Assembly (NCBI RefSeq): GCF_023715705.1
Contig: NZ_JAMBOS010000014.1
Span: forward strand, 1 to 64,000
Direction of reading: 5' to 3'
DNA from: Halalkalibacter oceani
GTDB taxonomy: Bacteria > Bacillota > Bacilli > Bacillales > Bacillaceae_D
DNA: 64,000 bases
Below the pieces are notes generated by a model. That model had not been told where the DNA came from. It saw only the letters and a list, made by a program, of their open reading frames with translations, and made no database searches. This document shows positions 9,163 to 18,900 of the stretch, piece by piece (the first letter of the stretch is position 1; every line of letters starts with the position of its first letter). A program made the position numbers and the translations under genes.

Positions 9163-9394
9163 TGTACAAGGGGTTTTAGCGTGATACAGATTTGTGGGAA
9201 TAGGTGTAACAGAGGCGGTTTTAGAGGGTTGCCGTAAATTTGCCGTAAATCTGCAAGGGAAGACAAGGTAATAGAGCAGAGGGAAAATGTCGAAATGCGT
9301 TTATGCGATGATATAAGTGCTCACACTCTGCACTCTTTCCTCAAAATATGTGTATTCTTGATTGGATTAATTTTAAAAGGGTAGTGAAAAGAGG
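9163..9394 (+). other. Left junction of accessory island
   Basis: No gene is seen. The base composition falls toward A+T here. There is a tandem duplication, TGCCGTAAATT then TGCCGTAAATC (about 9230-9252). Such tracts can accompany recombinase sites, but no integrase gene or remnant is visible and I found no clear second copy of the rlmCD end at the right side of the island. Confidence 0.35.
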
Positions 9395-10309
9395 ATGAGA
9401 ATACTTGTTTGCGAAGAACTGACTAATGACCTTCGTGTAAACATTGAAAAAATTAAAGATATGTCTGAACAATTGGAGAAAAATAACTACGAAGCATTTT
9501 TTGTCTACTCATTTGCTTTATTTGAAAGTAGTATTTGTGAGGCTTTACGGCGAATATTGGCTGCCTTTCCCGAAAAGCTAACGGATGAAAAACAGCCTAA
9601 ACTTAAAAATTCTGATATTTTTAATAATATGTATTCTTCTAATTACATACTCGAAACTATCATTAATGCCGAAATCAAATCTATCTCTAAAGGTAATGCC
9701 CTTGCTCTCTTACAAACAGCACAAAATCTCATGGCTATTGAATTAACGTTTGATAGAGGAGCATTAGAGGATGTTTCGAAGTATAGGAATAGACTTGCAC
9801 ATGATAATACAATTTCTAACAGAGAGTATCTCCTAGGTAGAAAAACTGTGAAAGGTAACACCTTCTCTTTTGAGATAGCCAAAATCCTTATTGATACATT
9901 AACGCAAGTTTTGTCAGATTTCGAGGTATGCCTAAAAACAAAATACAAGAAATATACAAAGTTTAAACTTATTAAAGATTTATGGGAAGAAATCTTTAAT
10001 ACCCCTTTACTAAAGTTTGAAGATTGTATAGTCATTAGACAAGACGTATTTGATAAGAATAAAAGCGTAGTCGGAATAAATTTTGACCATCTAAAAACTG
10101 TAGTGAAGTCAATTTCTTCAGGTGAAAAATTCTTTTTATCTCTTTTATTACAGCAATATTCAAGTAATATAAACGATCAATACTTCAAGTTTAAAGATAT
10201 ACCAAGTCTAGCATCAAAATCTTCCAATACCAGAATTAATAAAATATTGCGCGTATTTGATATTTACCCCAACTTGTTTAACGGAGTAAGAATCGATGGT
10301 GCTACATAG
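9395..10309 (+). CDS. HEPN-domain protein, putative RNase of a defense or toxin type
   Basis: A 304-residue protein that is much more A+T-rich than the core genes beside it. The N-terminal half is all-helical and contains a HEPN signature, R131-x4-H136 in KYRNRLAHDN, preceded by a helix with an acidic residue (FALFESSICEALRR, E44). HEPN domains with an R-x4-6-H motif are typically metal-independent RNases in toxin-antitoxin, abortive infection and other defense proteins. The C-terminal half is not recognised. It stands alone with no partner antitoxin visible. The start ATG is preceded by GAAAAGAGG, which is very close, so the exact start is uncertain. Confidence 0.6.
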   Translation: MRILVCEELTNDLRVNIEKIKDMSEQLEKNNYEAFFVYSFALFESSICEALRRILAAFPEKLTDEKQPKLKNSDIFNNMYSSNYILETIINAEIKSISKGNALALLQTAQNLMAIELTFDRGALEDVSKYRNRLAHDNTISNREYLLGRKTVKGNTFSFEIAKILIDTLTQVLSDFEVCLKTKYKKYTKFKLIKDLWEEIFNTPLLKFEDCIVIRQDVFDKNKSVVGINFDHLKTVVKSISSGEKFFLSLLLQQYSSNINDQYFKFKDIPSLASKSSNTRINKILRVFDIYPNLFNGVRIDGAT

Positions 10310-10617
10310 TGTGTAGTCAACCGTTTTAGTTATGCGAAGTTCTGATTGTTGCGATATAGCTTGCTCGGGCCACACTTACCTATCAGTCGAATCTAGAGCG
10401 TCTTCGGCGATGGGGATTTGATTTGTTTGGGAGCGTGCATCGTTCACTGTTTGCTCGATGAAAAGCAGCGTATTGGTTGCTTAATTACTCGTTAAAGTAA
10501 AAGGGCATCATGGGGGCATAGATTTCATTTGAATAATGCATGATCGGCTATAATATTTGTGGTCTGATGCAAGATAAGAGGTCTCATCTCATATAAGTAA
10601 GTCTTCGGGAGGAAAGA
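10310..10617 (+). other. Gap between HEPN gene and cyclase-fold gene
   Basis: No coding potential that I can support. A possible promoter for the next gene is TATAAT at 10549-10554, with a weak TTTGAA 15 bases upstream. The G+C-richer stretch around 10370-10460 has no recognisable product in any frame. Confidence 0.35.
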
Positions 10618-11385
10618 ATGATGCTGGTAAGAGGTAGTTTGGATAAGTATGATAGGGAGACTTCGCAGCATATTGTTGCGTACTTGGATATACTAGGAAT
10701 TGCGGCAAGAATGAAAGAAGGGTACGATCGTCAAAAGCTTGCGATGAACAAGCTTCATAATCTGTATACTTTTTCTATGGATATATCGAGAGAAATTAAA
10801 ATGGAAGGATACCGTGATATTCAGTTCAAGATATTTTCCGACAATATTATTATTGTTAAGAAGCTGTCGGAGCAGTTTGATAAACGATTGCTCGATATAA
10901 GAGCTTTACTGTCTTGTGTTTCAAATTTCCAATGCTTGGCGGTTAGTGATAGTGTCGGATGGCTCGTACGTGGTGGAATTACAATAGGCGAACTATTCGT
11001 AGATGAAACTATGGTGTGGGGTGAAGCGCTTCTTAAAGCATACGATCTTGAAAGCAATTCAGCAATATATCCTAGAATACTATTGGATTCAAAATTGCTT
11101 CAACATATCGGTTCAGATGAAGAATTGACCGAGTTCGTTCAACAAGACTTCGACAACTTACACTACTTGAATTATTTGTATATTCAGCATTTTGGAGGTC
11201 AGTTTCTGAAGAATGGCTTTCAAATGATGCTTGATGAACTAAATGGGAGATATTCGGAACGTATATATCAGAAACTGTGTTGGCATATGAATTACGTTAA
11301 TAGAGAACTGGACAAGAAGAATGAGAAAAAGGATAAGAAGTGCCGGTTGCGTATTGAGTCATTGCATGAGGAGGCTAGGAATTGA
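10618..11385 (+). CDS. Class III nucleotide-cyclase-fold protein, probably defense-related
   Basis: A 255-residue protein whose first 160 residues line up with the class III adenylate/guanylate cyclase fold: VAYLDILGI (first metal Asp, D24), KIFSDNIII (second metal Asp, D75), VRGGITIGELFVD (118-129, like the RxGIxxGEV strand) and WGEALLKAYDLES (134-146, like GDAVNxAaRLE). The usual Asn and Arg of that last motif are replaced by L139 and D143, so cAMP or cGMP synthesis by the classic mechanism is doubtful. The C-terminus is rich in Lys and Glu. Class III-like cyclases make cCMP/cUMP in Pycsar defense; no membrane or other effector gene is intact next to it. Ribosome site GGGAGG (10607-10612) could also serve ATG 10621. 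Confidence 0.5.
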   Translation: MMLVRGSLDKYDRETSQHIVAYLDILGIAARMKEGYDRQKLAMNKLHNLYTFSMDISREIKMEGYRDIQFKIFSDNIIIVKKLSEQFDKRLLDIRALLSCVSNFQCLAVSDSVGWLVRGGITIGELFVDETMVWGEALLKAYDLESNSAIYPRILLDSKLLQHIGSDEELTEFVQQDFDNLHYLNYLYIQHFGGQFLKNGFQMMLDELNGRYSERIYQKLCWHMNYVNRELDKKNEKKDKKCRLRIESLHEEARN

Positions 11386-11438
11386 CTACTTCGCATTGGC
11401 ACGGTCAAGAGACGCTGAGTCTTGATAAAGCAGAATAG

Positions 11439-11842
11439 TTGCGCTTACTTCAAGATAAAGATATCTTCGATGGGATGGGTTTCAAAATGGTTAATTTTGT
11501 ATACACGCAGCCTAATTGCCAGTCAAACGCAACTGAAATAGGTAAAGCTTTGGGAGGAGTCTCACAGCAACAAGTGTGACTGCTTGGAATCGCAAAATTG
11601 CCAGAAGAATATATAATCAGAACAGTATGATGAAGTTTTAAAAAAATATAATGTAGCTGATATAAATCAATTGGCAAATATCCTTGCATCTCATCCATCT
11701 GCCGAGAGCGAAACTATCAGCATTTCAAAAGAACTGCTTGCTCAGTGGGGCATAGCATCAGAAGAAGAACTTCGCAAGGGGATGTCAAAAAATGTATTTG
11801 GATCTGGCCAAATTCATCACTCGACAAATAGAGGCGGACTAC
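11439..11842 (+). pseudogene. Decayed gene of unknown family
   Basis: Three coherent peptide stretches lie in successive frames: FDGMGFKMVNFVYTQPNC through ATEIGKALGGVSQQQV (11463-about 11575), then TAWNRKIARRIYNQ after a shift at 11575, then VADINQLANILASHPS through ELLAQWGIASEEELRKGMSKNVFG (about 11650-11800). The first part resembles a helix-turn-helix. At least one frameshift and no intact start are seen. The parent family is not recognised. Confidence 0.5.
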
Positions 11843-12352
11843 ATGTTTGATATTAAGTTCAATTCGAAAACAGAAACCGTGGAATTAGTATATCCAAATG
11901 GAAATACAGAAGTTCTTGCTGAGGATTCTCCAACAGAACCAGTAGTGTCAGCCGATAAGAAAAAGGCAGTTTACATTTCCCCGTTAGAATGGGAAGAAAG
12001 GGGAAATTTATATATCGTCGATCTGCAAAGCGGAGAACAAGAAGTACTGGTTGCTCCAGAAGGAGATTACATTCCTAAAAATGCTATTTGGCAAGATAAC
12101 AAACGAGTTTTAGTAATTATTGGGTATGGATCTGGAACTGTAAGGGTTGGTGGAAATATCTTTAGCGTAAACATTGAGACGAAAGAAAAAGTGAAAATAA
12201 CTGATTATAACGATGGTCGTGTTCAAATCCTTGATTTTGAAATTAAAGACGGAATTTTAACGTACACTGGAATTCAATACACAGATAATGACTTTCAGGT
12301 AACGAAAACCTATTCAAATAGCATTTCGTTAGACTCATTAATGAGCTATTGA
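11843..12352 (+). CDS. DUF4652-like protein, probably N-terminally truncated
   Basis: About 169 residues from ATG 11843 (GAGGCGG upstream); an in-frame ATG at 11792 lies inside the decayed gene and would add 17 residues. The sequence has repeated beta-strand/blade character, with SADKKKAVYISPLEWEERGN, LYIVDLQSGEQEVLVAPEGD and IFSVNIETKEKVKITDY, as in proteins annotated DUF4652. Full members usually carry an N-terminal signal or membrane anchor, which is missing here, and the upstream sequence is a pseudogene, so this may itself be a fragment. Function unknown. Confidence 0.45.
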   Translation: MFDIKFNSKTETVELVYPNGNTEVLAEDSPTEPVVSADKKKAVYISPLEWEERGNLYIVDLQSGEQEVLVAPEGDYIPKNAIWQDNKRVLVIIGYGSGTVRVGGNIFSVNIETKEKVKITDYNDGRVQILDFEIKDGILTYTGIQYTDNDFQVTKTYSNSISLDSLMSY

Positions 12353-12414
12353 CCATTCATGAAAGGTACAAGTAACTTGAAGCGTTTTTATTGTGTAATA
12401 TACTTGTAAAGCAA

Positions 12415-12447
12415 GTTCGCACTTCATGTGAGTGCGTGGATTGAAAT
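12415..12447 (+). CRISPR. Single orphan CRISPR repeat, type I-C consensus
   Basis: A 33-base stretch reads GTTCGCACTTCATGTGAG then TGCGTGGATTGAAAT. It contains the exact hairpin CGCACT/AGTGCG and the 3' end GTGCGTGGATTGAAAT that is diagnostic of Bacillus type I-C repeats (consensus begins GTCGCACTC). No second copy occurs in the next 280 bases and no cas gene is in the window. It is best read as the last relic of an array, or an isolated repeat carried with the island. Confidence 0.7.
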
Positions 12448-12726
12448 GATGAATTTGAGATTATCGTTTTATTTATAGGACCAAACTGTTGCGAGTTTCT
12501 CGGCAGTGTGGTTAATTTTTTTGTGGATTATTAATTTATTTGAATGAAAATTCAAACTATTTATTGCGGAAAGTAGAATCTTATAATGAATATGATGTTA
12601 TGCTAGACTGTATAAAAATCATAAAAACTTAATCAATAGACACCATCTTCATTTAATTTTAATTTTATTCCTGTTGTACTATAATGTCACTATATGAGTA
12701 CATACTAGAAAAGATGGGATGGTGTT
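12448..12726 (+). promoter_or_regulatory. A+T-rich upstream region of the Wadjet operon
   Basis: No gene. The best promoter candidate is TATAAT at 12680-12685 with a weak TTTTAA 17 bases upstream (12657-12662); transcription would start about 35 bases before jetD. Confidence 0.45.
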
Positions 12727-13743
12727 ATGAGAAACAAATTACTATCAACCCTTGAACTGGCTAAAAAATCGACGGTACCGCTTAGTGAATTGGAAGAGGC
12801 AGTCGATACTAGAAATACGTACGATGACTTTGCTGCCACGGTTCAAACATTAATTGATGAAGGGTTTTTGGCTGCTGTAAAAAGTCATGGCGTCAATTGG
12901 AAAGGGTTGCCGAATCGTTTCCGTATTCAAAAAGGAAAGCTGAAGCAGCCGTTAATTGAAGACATTCAAGAGGTGCAGTTTAAAGTGCATCCTGTCATAG
13001 ATTTAAGACCTTACTTCTCTTCATCAAAAAAGAAATGGATGGAGGATAAGCCTGCGATATTGAAGATTGATCAGTATTTATCAAAGAATGGGCTGCCTGC
13101 TGCCTATGCGAACAGTTCGGAACGTTCCTATGAAATAATGAAGGATGAGAAATGGATTGATGAGAAGGGTGGGAGAGTGCTATTAGAAAAAATTAATATA
13201 TTTGATAAGTTGAAAATTATGAAAACCCCAGATCCTCTCATGTTTGCGTTACATCCAAACGAACTACTCGCTAATAAACGTGGTCATAAACACTTCATCG
13301 TAGAAAATAAAGCTACTTACTCCAGTTTAGTAGATTCATTAACAAAGACCCATTTCACAACTCTTATCTACGGCTCAGGCTGGAAAATAGCTTCGAGTTT
13401 AGGTCAGTTTTCCTTACAGCTGGGCCTTACGGATAGGGAGATTCAACATGACTTCTATTATTTCGGCGATTTAGATTATGAAGGAATTCGGATCTTTTAT
13501 CACCTTTATGAAAAATACAACGTGAAGCTTGCCACGGGTTTTTATGAAAGTTTGCTCCGTAAGCCTTTCTACAAAGGGAAAGGAACTCAAACTAGAAATG
13601 AAGCGGCGGTTCAGCACTTTTTGCAATATTTCAGGAAGGCTGACCAGAAGAAAATTGCAGCTATGTTCCAGGAAAATGGTTATTATCCTCAAGAAGCTCT
13701 AACGAAAGAAGAGTTACATCATATTTGGAGGAACTCGTTATGA
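12727..13743 (+). CDS. jetD: Wadjet protein JetD (Toprim-like nuclease subunit)
   Basis: A 338-residue JetD. In Wadjet the JetABC complex, an SMC-type motor, extrudes plasmid DNA and JetD cleaves it, giving defense against transforming circular plasmids. The C-terminal DUF2220/Toprim-like domain is clear: E193 in FIVENKATY, YGSGWK at 215-220, and D248/D250 in FGDLDYEGI, the expected metal-binding acids. The N-terminal 80 residues form a winged-helix-like arm. The gene is first in the operon and its TGA overlaps the jetA ATG (ATGA), so translation is coupled. D-first order is not that of the best-studied jetABCD systems, so this is likely a different Wadjet subtype. Confidence 0.88.
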   Translation: MRNKLLSTLELAKKSTVPLSELEEAVDTRNTYDDFAATVQTLIDEGFLAAVKSHGVNWKGLPNRFRIQKGKLKQPLIEDIQEVQFKVHPVIDLRPYFSSSKKKWMEDKPAILKIDQYLSKNGLPAAYANSSERSYEIMKDEKWIDEKGGRVLLEKINIFDKLKIMKTPDPLMFALHPNELLANKRGHKHFIVENKATYSSLVDSLTKTHFTTLIYGSGWKIASSLGQFSLQLGLTDREIQHDFYYFGDLDYEGIRIFYHLYEKYNVKLATGFYESLLRKPFYKGKGTQTRNEAAVQHFLQYFRKADQKKIAAMFQENGYYPQEALTKEELHHIWRNSL

Positions 13744-15251
13744 ACACACAATTGAAAGGGATAACGGAAAATTACCGTGAACGTATGCAGCGATTAGCGT
13801 TATTTGAACCATTATTCCGACTGGAAAATAAGCGGGAGAAGGATGAAAATAATCAACAGGTTGATTACTTCGGTTATGGTCTATTAACCCTTTTATTTTT
13901 CTTTGAAAATATGCTAATTCGAAATAAAAAAACGAGTATACAGGATTTGGCCCAGTATTTATATGAATTAAATCAAGGGAAACAGGCCCTCTCCCTTGAA
14001 GGCTTTGAAAAAATTGCCCGAAACGTAGTTGAAACGTTTCGACCACCTAGTGGAAAGCGCAATGAAAAATCTTTTTATAATTGGGAAACAAGGGAATATG
14101 AAAACGTACATTACTCGATCTTGAAAGCCGATCGAGCAGATGTGAACACGAATACTCAATATTATAAACTCGATGAACAAGGACTGGAACTCGTTTTTGC
14201 CACGAAAGAGTACTTTACTGAGTTTCAGCTATCTATTAATCAATTAGTCTTAAGGAAACAGCTTGAAAAAGGGGAATTTGTAGGAGCATTAAGGCAAATC
14301 GATGAAATGCATATCGATGTGGAATCGTTAAGAAATCGGATGACTGTCATCAAACATGAAATTCAAAGAAATATCATTTCAGATGAAACATATGAACGTT
14401 ATAAACAAATGGTAGAGGATATAAATGCCCGTTTAACGAGAGAGAACGAAGAGTTTCGTGAATTACATACATTTGTAAAAGATACGAAGAACCGGTTAGC
14501 ATACGATATGAACTCGGAAAAAGATCGAAAAGCATATGAACTGATTTTACAGATCGACCGTGAGCTAGGCGAAGTTCACCATATCCATACAATGCTTTTG
14601 AAGGAAAGCATTGATTTAAAAACGACAGCTCTGCATGCTGCACAAGAAGCATTGTATTATGTAGGGATTGACTCCTTTAACTTTAAGCAAGAGATCACCG
14701 CACCACTTGCAAGCAAGCCTTTACCGTTAGCCGCATCCAAACGCTTAATGGAACCATTTCTCACGATCGAGCAAAATGAGACATGGTCTCCCCTCGTTAT
14801 TTTTTCAGAGCAACGAATAGAAACACAAGACGGGGTTGAGCGTACTGCCAGCTTTGATGATCTTTCAGATGAGGAGCTGCAGGAACTGGAAAATGCCAAG
14901 ATTCGAAAACGATTTGGGGAGATTATGACTCTCGTACTAAAGGCAATGGAAGGGAAAGAAACGATAACATTAAAAGAAGTGGTTGAACGGATACGTGAAG
15001 AAGAGTTGGACTGGTTAAACAATCCGATTTTTTACCAATTATGGTATGTGATGCATCAACGCTCCCCAATCACCTATGAAAAAACAGAAGATCGGAATGA
15101 ATCATTATTTGAAGAGGTTTTCGAATTAATTAAATATCAATATTCCTGTATCGAAGTAGAAGAATTACAAGAAATTATAAAAGCGACGGAGCGCTTTTCC
15201 ATTCAAAACATGGTACTGCGTCTAAGAGTAGGTGGAAATGATGGATTATAG
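13740..15251 (+). CDS. jetA: Wadjet protein JetA (MukF-like kleisin)
   Basis: A 503-residue kleisin-like subunit expected to bridge the JetC SMC heads. It is largely helical, with a long coiled-coil stretch about residues 180-290 (KQLEKGEFVGALRQIDEMH onward) and a winged-helix-like C-terminus (EVVERIREEELDWLNNPIFYQLWYVM). The start is ATG 13740 with GGAGGA 7 bases upstream, rather than the in-frame TTG at 13725. Identification rests on position between jetD and a KITE-size gene plus a MukB-like ATPase, and on overall layout, since kleisins diverge strongly. Its last codons overlap the start of jetB. Confidence 0.8.
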   Translation: MNTQLKGITENYRERMQRLALFEPLFRLENKREKDENNQQVDYFGYGLLTLLFFFENMLIRNKKTSIQDLAQYLYELNQGKQALSLEGFEKIARNVVETFRPPSGKRNEKSFYNWETREYENVHYSILKADRADVNTNTQYYKLDEQGLELVFATKEYFTEFQLSINQLVLRKQLEKGEFVGALRQIDEMHIDVESLRNRMTVIKHEIQRNIISDETYERYKQMVEDINARLTRENEEFRELHTFVKDTKNRLAYDMNSEKDRKAYELILQIDRELGEVHHIHTMLLKESIDLKTTALHAAQEALYYVGIDSFNFKQEITAPLASKPLPLAASKRLMEPFLTIEQNETWSPLVIFSEQRIETQDGVERTASFDDLSDEELQELENAKIRKRFGEIMTLVLKAMEGKETITLKEVVERIREEELDWLNNPIFYQLWYVMHQRSPITYEKTEDRNESLFEEVFELIKYQYSCIEVEELQEIIKATERFSIQNMVLRLRVGGNDGL

Positions 15252-15975
15252 AGAAGAAGATGTGATAAAGGCCTTTCAGATATACGCAAAAATTAGTCGA
15301 AAGGGATATAGTGAGGGCGATGAGCTTAGACTGTATTTAGCAGAAGACAAAGTGCGGGGGTTGGTGGATCAATTTGCTAAAGAAGTCGATTGTACAATTT
15401 TCTCTGTTGGCGAACGTCTTTATTTTGTTCCTTTAGCACGTAATTCTCCTTTTCATATTTCTAATGACACGTTGAAGAAAACCTATTTTACGGGAAGAAC
15501 AGTCAACGCAGATATTTATTTTATGTATGTGACGATCATTATCCTTGTTGGAGAGTTCTATGATAGCTACCAAACAACAGAGCCGACACGTGATTTCATT
15601 TCCATGAGTGACTGGTTGGAGCAAGTCAATGAGCGGCTGGAAACATTACAAACTATTGATGAAGAGGAATTAAAAGAGCTGGAAAAAGAATATGAATACA
15701 ACTGGAGTGCGATTATTGAGAAATGGGCAGATATGGATGATTTAAAAGAGACTGCCAAGGCACAGACAGGAAGAACGATTAGTCGACTAAGCTTTCTCCA
15801 TACAGTGAAACGTTTTTTAGTGGCCCAGGAATTAGTTCAAGAGATCGGAAATGATGAATTACAATTAACAGAAAAAGCGAAAGTGATCGTGCAAAGATAT
15901 TTTATGGAGCTGGAGTATAACCGGGGAATTTTGGAGTTTATTTATTCGTTTGATCAACGAAAGGAGGAAATGTAG
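15241..15975 (+). CDS. jetB: Wadjet protein JetB (MukE-like KITE subunit)
   Basis: A 244-residue protein of the size and winged-helix character of JetB/MukE, which binds the kleisin and DNA. ATG 15241 is preferred (AGGTGG 6 bases upstream); GTG 15232 and ATG 15238 are in-frame alternatives. An N-terminal helix bundle (DVIKAFQIYAKISRKGY) is followed by an acidic central linker (TIDEEELKELEKEYEYNW) and a winged-helix C-terminus with LTEKAKVIVQRYFMELEY. It overlaps jetA by 11 bases, and its stop abuts the jetC start, so the four genes form one tightly coupled operon. Confidence 0.8.
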   Translation: MDYREEDVIKAFQIYAKISRKGYSEGDELRLYLAEDKVRGLVDQFAKEVDCTIFSVGERLYFVPLARNSPFHISNDTLKKTYFTGRTVNADIYFMYVTIIILVGEFYDSYQTTEPTRDFISMSDWLEQVNERLETLQTIDEEELKELEKEYEYNWSAIIEKWADMDDLKETAKAQTGRTISRLSFLHTVKRFLVAQELVQEIGNDELQLTEKAKVIVQRYFMELEYNRGILEFIYSFDQRKEEM

Positions 15976-18900
15976 ATGCCCTCGATTTCAAAAATCAGAT
16001 TCACCAATGTTGTCTATGAAGGTGGAGCAAAACGTTATAATGACGATATTTTCCTTTTTGATAGCCATAATGGAGCGATTTTACTTGAAAATGGTGGAGG
16101 AAAGACGGTATTTATACAGACCGCGATTCAGGCCATTCTCCCTAATGCTGAACTTGCAGAACGTAAAATGAAGGATACTCTTTCCTTAGAATCATCGAGT
16201 GCCCATATTGCGATTGAATGGATTATCAATGAAAAGCCGAGGCGCTATGGACTCACCGCTGTTACCTTATTTATGGCGAAAGAAGGAGTAAAATCATATC
16301 GGTACACTTATGAGTATGAAGAAGGGGACAAGCATCGAATCGAGGAGCTGCCGTTTGTTAGACAGAGTGTAGATGGCAAGGTACGCCCGGCAAATCGGGA
16401 TGAGATGAATGAATATTACACTACGATGAAGTCCTCTCATCCATTGAAAGCAAATACATTTGATACGGTAAAGGGCTATCATCAATATTTAGAGGAACGA
16501 TTTAAAATCATTGCTTCGGAATGGAAAAAAATTGCGGTTATTAATAGCTCAGAAGGGGGAGTGGAGAGCTTTTTTGATGGCTGTAAAACGACTTCCCAGC
16601 TTGTTGACCAGCTGCTGATCCCGACAGTAGAAGAAGCGATTGCTGGCAAAGGCTCTATTGATTTTGTTCAAACCTTTGAGAAACAGCGTGAGCATTTTAA
16701 AGCACATAAACGGTTAAGACGAGTGATCGAAGAGAATAAACAAGTTGAAAAGCAAATTGCAAATTATGTCTCTTCCTTTAAACAATTAGATGAAGTTGAA
16801 AGACAACTAGAAGAACAAAAGGTAAATGCGAAAGCTCTATATCTTCATACGAAGCAAGAACAAGGAGAGACGAAAGCAACTTTATCAAAAATACAAACGA
16901 ACATGGAAGAGTGGCAAGCTGAGAAGAAAGAGTGGGAACGAAGGGAGAAATCCTATAAAATCACACTTTTAGAGCAAAAAAGAGATGAAGCCTTTGAAAA
17001 ATATAAAATGGACCAGGATGAATTAGAACAGCTGGGACAGGACCTAAAAGAAAAGAAAGCGCGACTAGCACAGCTTAGAGTTTCGAAGGTGAATGCGGAA
17101 ATAACAAGAAATGAACAATTGCAAAGCCATTTTGTAGAGCAGTTAAGCTCGCTCGAAAGAGATGAAGAAACGCTCGATCTAGAAGAGCAATTAGCGGACA
17201 ATACCGCTTATTTGAAAGGGTATTTCCTTAATGAGGAAGAGAAAATTCAAGAACATATAAAGCAAATAGAGTTGCAGCAAGGGAGGAAAAAGGATGAAAT
17301 TGCTATAGAAGAAAAGGGATTACGTAGTCTCGAAAAGGAAGCAAGAAGCTGGCAACTAAAAGAAACGGATTACAATGGGAAGAAAGAGTTAGTCGAAAAA
17401 GATATGAAAGAGATTGCAAAAGAGATTTTGTCTAATCCTCTAAAAGAAAGAGTAGAGGATGAATTTCCAAAATGGGAGCATGATTATCAAAATTACGATA
17501 AAGAGATCATCTCTTTTGAAAGCCATATAAAAGATCTGGAGCAAACAAAACGTGAGCTTAAAAATACTTTGCCAAATGTCCAAGCTGAATACGAACATTT
17601 CCGCCAAGAAGCAATCACGTACAAACAACAAATAAACGTAATTGAAGACCAGCAAAACGAGATTTTATCTGAAGTGATTGTTCAAATACCTCAATGGCAG
17701 CATTACAATTCGATTTATGAAAAAGAAGAAACGATGATTGCTCAGCTTGAGGAAAAAGTTGAGAAGTTGTCAAGAGAAAAAGAAGAGCTGTTATTTAGAG
17801 AAAGACAAGCAACAAGGTTTGCAGATGACTATGCAAACAATACAACATTTACTGCTGACCCGAAACTCGAAATTTGGAAAAAACGTTGGCGAAATCAGTT
17901 TGCATATCTTGAACTGGGGGCTGATTTTGTTCAGCAGGCTGCCCGTTCGTTGGGAGGTGCGGTGGAGGATTATCATTCTATTTATCCGTATTGGGCAATT
18001 ACGTTTATTGTAACTCAATCAGAAAAGACGAAATTACGAGAGAAGCTACTTTCCGTTGAAAGGGAGATGACCCATCCAGTCTATATTTGCACCGAGGAAG
18101 AAGCCCGGCTGCTCATTCGTGGTGAGAAAGAACCCAGTGACCAGCATATTTTTCCTCGTATTTGGAAGGAAAATCTATCTAATGAGAAGTTTAATCATTG
18201 GAAAATTGAGGTTCAAACGTTAGCCGATGAATCAAAGGGAGAACGGACGAAAAAAGAAACAGAGCTTCACAGCTGGAGAACGATTTTGTCAAAGGTTCGT
18301 GAATTTGTGATGAAGTACCCGTATGAACAGTATGCTGAGTTAAAAGAACAGTTTAAATCAGCTTCTGATGAAGAAGCGAAACAAAAAAGAGTATTACATG
18401 AACGAACTACACAAATTGAACAGAAAGAAAAAGAGACAGTGGACTATCAAAAGCGATTATCCGAAGCTAAAGATATCTATCAAGGTTTAGAAGCAAGGCT
18501 CTCGAAAGGAAGAAATTACTTTACGAAAAAGAAAGACTTTGAGTTTTTTAAGCAGGAACTTACAAAGATTCGAGAAGAAATGGATAAAGTATCTAGAAAG
18601 TTAGAACGAACAGAAAGACTTCTTTCAAATCTGAACGAAGAACTGAATGAAATAGAAGCTCAATTAGCTTTGGCTAAGGAGCCATTATATGAGTTAAAGG
18701 GCGATGCCTATTATAAAGAAGTCATTGACGCACAACCAAAATACGCGACGAAAAGCTTGGAACTTTTAGTAAAAGAACGCAAATCGCTGAGTAATAAGTT
18801 ACAGGATAGGCAACAAGGAAGAGAAATATTAGAAAGTAATCTGCAAAATGCCAGGGAGAAGCTTAAGGAGCTAACGAAAGAAAAGACATTGTTACTACAA

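Noticed and set aside
12448-12726. Possible further CRISPR repeats downstream of the orphan repeat
   Set aside because: I looked for the GTGCGTGGATTGAAAT end or the CGCACT/AGTGCG hairpin at spacer distance and found none, so no array is claimed.
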